A DNA stretch of 64,000 nt, from positions 994,000 through 1,057,999 of the forward strand of contig SJOL01007707.1 of NCBI GenBank assembly GCA_004794785.1, written 5' to 3'. The stretch's first letter is position 1. Each line of letters opens with the position of its first letter. This document shows, piece by piece, positions 12,500 through 22,224 of this stretch. Below the pieces are notes generated by a model. The model made no database searches. It was not told the DNA's origin and saw nothing but the letters and a program-made list of their open reading frames with translations. The DNA comes from Opisthorchis felineus. Its lineage: Eukaryota; Platyhelminthes; Trematoda; Opisthorchiida; Opisthorchiidae. A program made the translations under genes and the position numbers.

Positions 12500-14430
12500 T
12501 CAACACAACGGATGTGGTCACCGTCATTCTTACACTTAGTTGCAACAAGTCAGCCAGATCGGACGATTTTACCCTGCAAGCATTAGAGCAGTTTCTAGAA
12601 CTATGGCGACCCCCTTACTCTTCTGTACAGCCGGTTACTATGGGAAGGAAAAATGTCCGGAAACTGAAAGCGCGCCAGTGCCCTAGTTTTCTGCATTTAT
12701 GAAAATAAGGCGGCGGTTCAGAACTATAAACAAATTGGTCTAATGTGCATTCTCGTGGGGGCTATAAAGAGGGTTTTTGCGATCAACTATGGAAGTAATT
12801 ATTTAGAGCTTACCCTACCGCACCTTGTTAGTAAGGTTTTTGGAAGAATTGTTTGTGCCTCTCACACCTGATATATTTATTGAAAGAAGAACCGAATCGC
12901 CTAAAGAGGGATGTACCAGTTAATGTGTTCTGTTTTTACTTCTGGAAAATTTTCTACTTCGTTAACTATCGTGTTTTGTTAACAAACTACTGTCCTCCAA
13001 GAAATGAATGACTTACTGAACGGTAAAAGATTTCAGGTTGTTGGTGTTTGCCACCATTTGCCTTAAGTAAGTAACGGAATTTCACGTGGCTCTGTCACAG
13101 ATATTGTAATCTTTCTGGTGAACTTATGGGACCCGTGCTTCATCTATGCTGACAGTGTGATTTGGTCCAAGACATGAAAGCTTTTCAGTTCGCCTACTCG
13201 CAGAGGCGGTCTCAGAGCCGTGCAATAAATTAGCCCGTACTGTAGCCTGATAAAAACCCCCCAAGGTTCATTGGATTGTCACATTCGAAATTAATTGCAT
13301 TGACCCAAAGGAGCTCTCCTTGATAAGTTGCCACGCAGAACAACCGACTAAGTCCCATCATAATCTGCTGAATAACTATGGCGCCCTGATAGGCAAAAAT
13401 GCTGTTATCACGCTTGTTTCAGTAACTTTGGACGATCCAGCCTAACAAAACATGCCAGATTATTCTCATACCAGCCTTACCCAAAGTCATGGAATCCGTC
13501 ATACTAGACTACCTCCCAACATATGCAAACAACCAGCAATTGATTTTAACTGGGCAGCGGGAATTCAGACTCAAAGAATCATGCCTGACCAACCTCCCGC
13601 TCACTCAAAACAGCTGGATCTAGGAAGTTCATACCGGTATAATGGTGCGTGTCACTTATCTCTACTTCTCAAAAGCCTTTGACAGAGCCCGGTGGCAAAT
13701 CCCATTGCAGAAATCAGCTGCACACCGTGTTGCTGAGTCTCTTTTCAATTGGATTAATGGCTCTCTGTGGCGCCGCATCACGTTTATCCACGTTCACGAA
13801 ACCATTGTAAATCCTCGGATACCCCCTATGGAGCGCCTTAAGGCTAAGTACCAGGCCCTATACAAAATATTTCCCAGTGTACCAAGTTCTGAAAAGCCAT
13901 TCGCTCTCCAAAATGCCAAAAAACTTTTCATGTTGGCATCCGTGAGACAAATTTCTATAAAAAAGCAGCAGCAGCTTAAAGAAAACTTTCACTGGCTATT
14001 CTAAGCCATTCTGGTATTTCTCAACACACCTCTGGCCCACACAACTTCCTAGCCATCATTGAGGAAAAAAATTGGGGTATTGTGCTCCAGAGCTTTTTGG
14101 AGAGCACAGCTCAATGCCACGGGGCCACAAGGAGCGTCAACACATCTCCTTGAATCTAACGTAGTCCTCAAACCATTCTAAATCATCCTACTCAAGGTTA
14201 CTACTGCAACCTACACCAGACCATGCATCGGATATGCCGCTCAAGCCTAAAGACCTTGTTTGAAACATGATGAAAGACTATCAGAATAAACTGAAATGCA
14301 CGCCACAAACTGGTGCGCGGTCCACATGTCCTACTGTACGATGAGCCTTAGTATATACCCTGTTGCTTGCAGAAGATTACTTGGCTACCCTATCCTCAGT
14401 GCCTGAATTCAGCGAGAAGAAGCCTTAATT
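12500..14430 (+). mobile_element. non-LTR (CR1/jockey-like) reverse transcriptase relic
   Basis: Pieces of a LINE ORF2 lie in order on the plus strand. At about 12540-12600 the peptide SARSDDFTLQALEQFLE recalls the N-K-S-P-G-P-D-G-(x)-L-K-x-L start of the RT palm. At 13460-13620 PALPKVMESVILDYLPTY and QREFRLKESCLTNLP match the (S)-x-x-K-V-x-E-x-I and HGFRxGRSCxTNL blocks. At 13640-13790 VTYLYFSKAFDRA and ESLFNWINGSL match the V-x-Y-LDFSKAFD and LxxWIxxxL blocks. At 14205-14420 TYTRPCIGYAAQA and YPVACRRLLGYPIL match the C-terminal YxRPxLEY and LxYRRLRGDLI blocks. In-frame stops and frame changes show decay. The roughly 850-nt gap after the first block suggests an insertion, or that block is a chance match. 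The right edge is approximate. Confidence 0.75.
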
Positions 14431-17400
14431 ATCTATGCCATATTGACAGCTCGCAAGATGTTTAGCCCTTGCTGTTTTTATCTCTGAAATCCATTAATTG
14501 CGGTTACTGCATCTATATGTGACTTGAAATCCTCAAAACGCAGCTCGTTCGGCACCTCTAGTCACTGCAGTTCTCAGTCTGCTAGTCAATACAGAGACAT
14601 CTGTCACAACCAATGCTCCACTAAGCGGGACATGAGAAGCTCGAGCTTGATAAACCATGAACGGAACTCAACAAAACTCAACTAATACCACAGTTCAGGT
14701 TCACAATAGTCTTTTTTCTCTATGTTGTAGAACACCATCTCCTAAAGTCCTTTGAAGGCAGGTGACGGTGGGAGTAACTGGGATACCAGGTCCAATGATC
14801 GCAGCCAAAAAAGGTCTTCTCTAAACGTATAATGGAGTATGGTGCGTGAAATTAACTTTAAATGATCGATTTGCTGTGGAATTAAGCCACCCTCTTAGGT
14901 TTGATCACAAATTGCAAATTAGGCTTAACGTAGAGAGGCCTTGGGTTTGGTATGTTTTACCTTCTATTTGTTGTTGAGTAAACGACGAACAAGATAAACG
15001 ACAGTAGACAAGATGTGACGCTGCAACAGCAGCCGAACCAAAGATGTACGGCGACAGTCTAGTCAAGGACTCAACCAGAGAATCTTGACAGGTTCTGAGG
15101 AGTTCTACAACCTTCAGGCATCATTGAATTGCAATAAAACATGCTGGAAAGTGGACTTTCTGAGTAGTGCTACCCCTGGAAGACTTTTCTTCTGCAGAAC
15201 ACACGTTAGTGGAAAAGTGTACGCATTTGATATGTGACTGTGCACAAAAACGAATACTTCATCTTGTTTCGGCAGGTAAACATGCGCAAAGCACCGCGTC
15301 TGAGTGGAATTCATCCACTGCCCGTGAATACCCTGTACCCATTTTCGCATATCCACTTACAACGCCATTTACACTGCAGCTTCAGGGAAGGATCCTTCCA
15401 CGTGCATTACAGATAGCAAGCTCTTCAACAAAGCTGACTTCTTACGGACCTGAATCCAATGTAGCTCCATCCGAAGTTAACATTGTGTAGGCGATAAAAG
15501 CAATCTAAATTTGTTCACCGTGTCGCGGATGGTGCAGACAAGCAGAGCAAACTTTTTGCACAAAATTCTCAAGGAAATAAGGGATACTGGAATACGCTTC
15601 ATTGTGACGGTCAATTAGTATGCATAAATCGAGTATTGGCTCTGGATCTGGCAGGTTTAGTTCTGTGTTAGTGATCAGCCATTAAGTGTACGCACTCAGT
15701 TGTTCATAAACCAAATGCTGTTCACTGTCGCTGAAACACCAGTCATTCTTTCCTCGAAAACGACTTGGAGGTGGGTGAGGTTGGGGTCATAACTTACTCA
15801 AGATCTTAAAAACCCTCCTATCCGGAGGTTAGAACATTTTTTTGACCAGAATAGCCAACAAATGCTGACTCACGTCCTGTCACATAAAGAGGTATTACCA
15901 ACAAACGGGCACTTCAATTTTATGATAACCCGACGGTGACGTTTGCCTAAGATTAGTTTAAAAAAAATCATATTTTAGTGGCACGAACTGTAGCTTTAGT
16001 TCCTCAATGACAGCTGATTTACTGTTAATGAGTTTTGGTGAAGCTGAAGGCCACTGAGTACCAATGCTAAAACCACAAGTGCGAAGCATCCTTTGAACCG
16101 ATACCAACAAGGAGGATCTTTTATACAGATTTTCGGAAGGTTGTATGTACCTCCAGAGAAATGGTATACCTCTTTTTTGATGAAGCACCAATTGCCCCAA
16201 AATATACGAATAACAATATGCAGAGTTGGAATACGGGAAATGAAGGGATGCCGTGTCAAGTTGTGTGAGTGTGGGTAAATTTATTATCTATGGCATTGTG
16301 GCTGGAACTTTATCTGACAGAGGAGCTTCAAATTCATCACAGGTCGTCCCTTATCTTGCAAAGTGCAATAACCGGTCGACTGATATCCTCACCGAACGAA
16401 CCATAAACACTTGTTTGTTCGGTCTCTGCAGGGTAAAACAAATTGTGGATGCTAAGCCGGATCAATTTCGCGGTATCACGGGAGACGCGAAATAAAGTAA
16501 CACCTTGGCTACTCATGAGTAGCTGGTGGAAAACACCATGACTGCCACTCTGTTGGTTGCCTGCAAATTTGAGAGCCTGAAAACTTGTGGTGGTTTTTCC
16601 TTACTAGGTCGAGGAAATAGGAAGTACGCGTTGAAATGGCATGATGTATGCCATTTTGGTACTCTTCCATTAGCCTGTCAGAAAATCTGCATAAATAAGG
16701 GCAATACATCATAAGCGAGAGATTCAGCTGGGTTCCAGGTGAGTCTCCCATCAAAATCAAATTGGTATGTATATGAGTGTACTTCGCTAAGAGCAATGCA
16801 CTTTCGATTAATTTCACTGTCTCGTGGCAAGGGGTGGACGTCAAGGGCAAGAAATCTTCAACTTATTCATCGAACCAAGTCACTCACCAGAACGGAAGCC
16901 GCACGCAGAAAGTCAATAGAAGTGCAAGGGAAGTGATACGGCAACTAGGATCACTGCACGGCATGGGATTGCCGGCGACTATGATGCATGCAATACGTTC
17001 TAGTTTAATAGGCTCCCGGAGACAGGTACAGTCTTGCTGCATATTTTTGAGCTTTGAAGGCGGTCAAAACATCGTTTCAGAGTTTTCTCTACCATTTTTA
17101 GCTCGTCACAAATGCACAGATGGAGGGCGAAGACTAATGTGACGCTAAATCACTCGTGATAATCTTAAAACTAGTGAAACCATAACCGTACAAACATAAT
17201 ACGACGAATTTAATGTGAAATAAGTAAGGCAGAAACACGCGCACAAAATCCAACGAGAATAACCACCGGTTAGAAAATTCGACAACAACAATTCGATAGT
17301 AAATGATGTAGAGTGGGTACACAAAACATAAATATGGCGAAGTGACCAACAATGCGGTAAGTTCACATGCTGATGGACAACTAGATAAACAGTCTAATTG

Positions 17401-18906
17401 TCAGGTTAGTCACCTTCACCTGAATCCAGCGGAGGCCTATAGGACCGGTTGATCGTAGGTCAAATTTCTCTTCTCTAAATCTCAACTGTTCTTTGTGGTA
17501 TCGGCAGGCCTATTATGTGTAGGCTGAAGATGTTGCATTGAAGAGAGCAGGCTTGGAACTTTTCAGGTGTTTCAATCTGTGAGTGTTCTGGGTTCATATA
17601 AATTTGGAGCCTGTGCAACGTGCACAGTACTTGGATGTGCGTACCAGGACAGGATGTCTAACCAGTTTTGCAACAAATTTTGCAACAGGTTGCTTTGTCT
17701 CACACGAGGAATTCCAATGATGCGCCTAAACAGGATGAAGTTTGTCTAGCATTGTCAAATGCAGGCACCTTTCTAACATCTGCAGTTATACTGTCAAAGC
17801 CTAGAGAGGTATAATACCGATCAATGTGAACAACGGATAAATCGGACAAGCGGCCAATCTCCCACTAATTGTTCTCTCTAAGTATGGGTCTCTGTTCCCT
17901 TTCCCTGAGCTTATGAAATTCCGCCTTGGGAATTACCGCCAGTTAAGAAACCCTATTCTCTCATTTTTGTGGCATGCACTAACCGTTTACACAGACTTTA
18001 TTTAAAGCGCAATTTTAGTGAAAGTGCACAGTTTTGCTCAGTGTGTCTTAGATTTAGTCACTTAAGTTCCTTACTGTGAACAGTTTTGTGATAAGGGAAA
18101 ACAATCTCACCTAAATTTCTGTGGATTTTATGGTTGTATGTGCGCACAAAGTGCAGTAACCAGTTACCTTTGACGAAAATTTATTGGTTGGAGAGCTAAA
18201 TTGTCCTACGGTCTATTTAGTGCATTCCACTGCAATACAAAGTGATAGAGTCGCTGAATGATAACTCACTGACATCAAACCTGGCAAAGAAGTGCAATAT
18301 CTGAGGGGCTTCTCCTTGTTACTGCAGGAGAATCCCCATGACGTTCCATCCATCCGGCAAGATATTTCTGAAAACCCATCATTGGTCCGGTAGCCACCAG
18401 CTTCCAGTTAAACCAAATAACCACCCCCCATTAGACAACCAGGTAATTAATATCTCATACATAGGTGTTGTCACGTGGGCACCCATTGTTGTTCTTCTTT
18501 GTTAACAAAACCACGTGAAAATCATACCACAGAACGTGACATAGTTTAAAGCAGTCAACCACAGATTCTCAGTTGTAACGTAATGACTGTTCCATGCACG
18601 TTTTTATTGTTCTCTGATCCAAACCTCAAGTTTATGTTTGAGTACTGTCAGGTAAGGTAACTTGAACTTTATTTTTAACCAGGTGTGTTCTTTAAGACAA
18701 TCAGATGGATGTCGTATCGAAAGTAGCTGACTGACCTTCAAGCTATACACACGTTCCGTCCCAGTTTAACAAGCCTGGCCATCACCCAAAAGAAGAAGCA
18801 TTTTTACCAGTATTTTTCAGTGACAGATATAGCTCACTTCTCAATGCTAGTCCTGTTCTCTTAGTTCTTCTGATGAGTCATTCAAACGATCATGTTTTTC
18901 TGACAG
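14431..18906. other. no recognisable gene
   Basis: The longest open frames are 16777-17142 (+, 121 codons), 16509-16850 (-) and 15167-15490 (+). None has a motif, signal peptide or matched splice pair that I trust. TTCCAG/gtgagt at about 16739 is an isolated donor-like site. Confidence 0.45.
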
Positions 18907-19010
18907 GCATTGTATCTAGGAGAACATTCTTCAAGCTGGCTGGAAGAGCATCACTGGTGACTAACACCAAAAGTGCCCAACATCTGCTACCACATTCCAG
19001 AACAAAAACC
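18907..19010 (+). CDS. candidate exon, possible mitochondrial presequence-like peptide
   Basis: A T-rich acceptor (CATGTTTTTCTGACAG) opens a 104-bp segment that ends at AAAACC/gtaagt, a strong donor. After two leading bases, 34 codons are open. The peptide contains no Asp or Glu and many Arg, Lys, Ser and Thr residues (for example SRRTFFKLAGRASLVTNTK), the composition of a mitochondrial targeting region. Small START-type proteins such as COQ10 have a similar N-terminus, but the hallmark downstream exon was not found. The protein is unidentified and the exon unproven. Confidence 0.3.
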
Positions 19011-20009
19011 GTAAGTCCGCTGACGGTATAAGTTTCAAGACCTTTTAATCATTATTCAGCTTCAGATATCTCATTCTCAAAACGGGCAGTTTTTTCGTTA
19101 GCAAATGACTGTTCTTAGTGATATGTAGACAGATACATCAGATGAGGTCTCCATTTTGAACAAAAATGCCAAAAACAATATAATTTATTGAGCGGGAGTC
19201 AGCATTTCGTGGAGTGTTTCTCATGGTCAGAATCGCGCAAATGTTGAGCGCAGTACTTCGTATTCTGTCTGCTATTAAGCAATGCGAAGTTCAGATACAC
19301 TAACAGATACAAACGTTCATCAGAATTTTATACATGTAAAGCATTTGCCCCCAAATTGCATCTTGTCATCTTTACTATATATACATATATATATCGGATA
19401 CATATCTCAGGACTAACCACTTTGCAACATTATCTCTACTTCTAAGGGTTCCAAGCCTTATTAACAGGTCCTTTTTGATAATCGTGAAAGATTAGGAGCA
19501 GTTCTGACTATTCATTAGAAGCAAATAGTTAACGCGTGTTAAGCAGAAAAACATGCGGGTATGCAGATAACGGCAAAACAGCTGGAAAAAATCAATCCTG
19601 AAGTGAGCGTTGTGGTTAAATTTTACGGTTCACCTGCTCAGCAAATTCCTTCAGCAAAAATTTCGGTCGTTGAATATCACGTAAATCAACAAAATAAAGC
19701 ATCCAAGTTAGGTGGCATAGTCTTAACATAATCAAGTCAAAAACCTGTTAGAGCGCTAGTTTTTCAACGTTTTTTGCAATAAATCGGAGGTGCTTCTCAA
19801 GATTTTGCGGCAAAGCGACTCACAGGTGCTGCAGTGAGCGGACGAATTATGAGGAAACTGAGGCAACCCACAACGTTGCAACAAACCGTCTAATTCTGTT
19901 GACCTGAAAGTTCTTCCAACTGCTTAACTTTGTAGGCAGTGAAGGGACTTTAGATTGTCAACGGGCTTCATTCCTCAAGTAAGGCCAGGTTAGGTCGGAA
20001 AGCCTTAAA
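19011..20009. other. no recognisable gene
   Basis: AT-rich sequence with a short TATATATACATATATATATA run near 19376-19395. It lies between a plus-strand candidate exon and the 3' end of a minus-strand gene, so it is probably intron plus intergenic DNA. Confidence 0.45.
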
Positions 20010-20173
20010 GCGTTGTACACCTGTTCTCTCTTTATTGCAAGGTCTTGAGATAACGACTGGCTCTTTGGCTCATTTGAGAGACCCATATGATTTGAAGGAT
20101 TTTTCACTTTCTGAGCAGACCTTAGAGTCAGTGAGTAGCGAGAGGACTTTGGAGTTCCGGTCGCGATTTCCTC
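20010..20173 (-). CDS. candidate 3' terminal exon with stop and poly(A) signal
   Basis: The strong acceptor ATTATTTCTTCTTGCAG ends at 20174. Entered in the phase left by the exon at 20386-20517, the frame reads GNRDRNSKVLSLLTDSKV and on to a TGA at 20070-20072. An AATAAA signal follows 33 nt later (20031-20036, complement), so this is the likely end of a minus-strand gene. The C-terminus is Ser/Lys-rich and disordered. A second frame entered in phase 0 (EEIATGTPKSSRY...) is open through the whole exon to a CAG/gtgtac site at 20020. I prefer the first reading because of phase, stop and AATAAA. Confidence 0.45.
20031..20036 (-). terminator. AATAAA polyadenylation signal
   Basis: AATAAA on the minus strand (TTTATT on plus), 33 nt beyond the TGA of the candidate terminal exon. 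Cleavage would be expected roughly 10-25 nt further left. Confidence 0.4.
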
Positions 20174-20244
20174 CTGCAAGAAGAAATAATTAATATTAAA
20201 TTGTCTGCAAGCATTCAACCGCTATTTTATCCCGATTAGTAAAC

Positions 20245-20340
20245 ATCAACACCCTGCATCTCAGGAATCTGCAGTAATATTCGAACCCGCATTCTTGCTA
20301 TTAGTAGTTGAACACTATACCTTTGACGATGGGACAACAC
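20245..20340 (-). repeat. tRNA-derived SINE fragment
   Basis: On the minus strand GGTATAGTGTTC (20310-20321) resembles box A and GGGTTCGAATATT (20276-20288) box B, with a short anticodon-arm-like segment between them. It lies in the intron between two candidate exons. The acceptor stem is not complete, so a working tRNA is unlikely. Confidence 0.4.
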
Positions 20341-20385
20341 ATGTGGTCCCAGAAATCTATGGTGCGACAATTCAGGAAAACTCAC

Positions 20386-20517
20386 TTGTAGAAAAGTTCA
20401 CAAATTTGGTACATCGTTGGCCGTACATGTGAGTAGGATGACAAATGGCCGTCTTATGGTGACAAACTTTGCTTTCGTAACCAAACAGCCGTATCCTACC
20501 ACACCCCAGTGTATTTG
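20386..20517 (-). CDS. candidate internal exon, Cys/His-rich protein
   Basis: A textbook acceptor (GATCTGTTAACTATTTTAG) and donor (TCTACAA/gtgagt) bound a 132-bp segment with 43 open codons, two leading bases and one trailing base. The peptide holds a cluster of Cys and His: GCGRIR...YESKVCHHKTAICHPTHM...RC. Spacing C-x13-C-H-H-x4-C-H-x2-H-x5-C could coordinate a metal, but I cannot match a named zinc-finger class. The trailing base fits the following terminal exon at 20173. The protein is unidentified. Confidence 0.45.
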
Positions 20518-20703
20518 CTAAAATAGTTAACAGATCTCCAATACACCTTTGCGATGTCATTACCATCAAAGCTCTCGTTCTCATTATATATCTACCTGTA
20601 CCTAGGTAGAGACTTTTGTAGAAATAATGAAAATGTCGTCTTCTTGGTATTAGTAATTTGTAACTGCCGAGGCATTTCGAAATGCTTGCATCGACCAATT
20701 TCC

Positions 20704-20914
20704 TTCATATTAGTGTGTTATTTGGATTCTGCAGTTCAGTGTCTTTTTTCGGCTCTTCCCCAAATTTCCTTATAATAGACGACGTTAGTTCATCTACTTC
20801 ACCCGGTAGGTTTCCTAACTATTTTCTCTCTTGGTTGAATGGCAATGTTCTTTGCCGCTCCCACTTATACTGGTCCTATTCGGGGTGCAGTTTTCTTCCG
20901 CAATCTCAACTATG
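20704..20914 (-). CDS. candidate exon or broken coding segment with one frame slip
   Basis: Minus strand. One frame from 20913 reads IVEIAEENCTPNRTSISGSG and on to a stop at 20815-20817. Within a few bases a second frame takes over and reads LPGEVDELTSSIIRKFGEEP to a stop at 20704-20706. Both pieces are rich in Glu, Lys and polar residues, while the plus strand is open with Ser/Phe/Leu-rich frames, the usual shadow of coding sequence. A single-base indel would join them. It may be a pseudogene piece, an assembly error or part of the neighbouring gene. Confidence 0.25.
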
Positions 20915-21597
20915 CTGATAAGTCCGTCAGTAGGGGCGCGTGAACGAGCGATTTTGTACACTTACCTAGACAAATGAGACTAAAAGTAATAAAGATGATA
21001 CATATATGGCTAACTCACTCCTCACTTTTATCATCTGGTTTGTACCGAGGCTACTGCGGTATGAACCACTGACGGGTTTTTCAAGCTAAAGACACGATTT
21101 GACCTTCTACCCGATAGGAATGCTGAAAGACATGGAACACCGCTGCCACACTTCTGCGGTAATTATACGTTCTGTTAAGTATGCTGTAGTTGTGATGCAC
21201 ATAACCTTCAGTTTTTCCTTTCTATTGGGTTCACATTCTAAATAAGCACAGATTAATCTGCAAACTTGGTAGTTCTTCAGATAAGCCATGTTTTCAGTAG
21301 TATAAGATATGTGAATGGATGTATAGACACGACAGAATATAGTATTTTGCCCCGATTGTTCTGCGGCGACAGATAACGGAGAACAACATTGATTTTGATA
21401 GGCCGATGGAATTAAGTTTGATTTTCTTCGTCAGTTTATTTCAACCATGATACTAGGTCACTCAAAGCTTTCAGCAAACTGTCATGTTTCTTTGTAAGCG
21501 CGAGCAGTCTGCAACAACGACCATGTAACTTGAGGTCGTTTTCACTATGGAAAATATTTTTCAGTAATAATTTTGAAGAACAAGATGAACTACTCAC

Positions 21598-21695
21598 TTG
21601 TTTCGGTATCGAACTTGAGATTCTGATGACGAACGTATTAATCTCATGGTAAATGGGCACGACAAGCGTCTGGTAATTTTCTGGTCTCTGCTCAC
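21598..21695 (-). CDS. candidate internal exon, unknown protein
   Basis: Minus-strand segment after a GGCTTTAG acceptor and before GAAACAA/gtgagt, a strong donor. After two leading bases, 32 codons are open: EQRPENYQTLVVPIYHEIN and then a Ser/Ile-rich end. Composition is protein-like. A second AG six bases inside (GAGCAG) is an alternative start. It ends in phase 0 and so does not join directly to the exon at 20517; another exon would lie between. Not recognised. Confidence 0.33.
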
Positions 21696-21993
21696 CTAAA
21701 GCCTTATTCTTGTTTTATTTTATCAAAGAAGGACGCGAAATGCACCGTTTACTTGTCCAGACAGTTTTAACTCATTAAATCTTAAAAATTATCCTTTCCA
21801 AGTCCTTTTTACACTGGCCTGACGCAACGTCGCTTCATGAGAACTGTCTGTACCTTCTCCATTCCGTTGGACAATCATTTGTCGGATCCGTCCTGATTCA
21901 CCGAGAAGCAGTGTCCTGTTTTTGACTGGGTAATTATTGGGATGGCGTTGGCCATTCTTGTCTGTAACGCTTCATCTACATGGTGAATATTTC

Positions 21994-22224
21994 TTATATT
22001 GATGTCAAACCGTATAAACTATAAGTAACTATCTTTGGTGACATTAAAACTTCTAGGACAAGTGCTGCTGGAGGTTTTTTGGAGCAGAGGCCGTTGAAAT
22101 GCGGCGAATTTATAATTAGTTCGCACCCATTTCTGACCAGCTCCTTCCCCACATCCTCCAAACTAAGTAGTGTTACCTCGATTCTACACTCTTCACCAAG
22201 AAATGGATACGAGCTGTTTACCAT
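21994..22224 (-). CDS. candidate coding segment, unknown protein
   Basis: A 76-codon minus frame with acidic and hydrophobic residues (LSLEDVGKELVRNGCELIIN), opposite a Ser/Pro/Phe-rich shadow on plus. Upstream, a strong acceptor (AAGTTTCCCTAACAACCTACAG) ends near 22262 but opens a different frame, which would leave at TTCTTG/gtgaag. The reading frame is therefore not settled. No domain is recognised. Confidence 0.22.
   Translation of the reverse strand: MVNSSYPFLGEECRIEVTLLSLEDVGKELVRNGCELIINSPHFNGLCSKKPPAALVLEVLMSPKIVTYSLYGLTSI

Noticed and set aside
18870..18893. Hammerhead-ribozyme-like CTGATGAGTC followed by AAACGA
   Set aside because: Flatworm hammerheads need a stem II closed by CGAAA. 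Here no stem II forms and the GAAA is absent. The site is also the upstream part of a good splice acceptor region.
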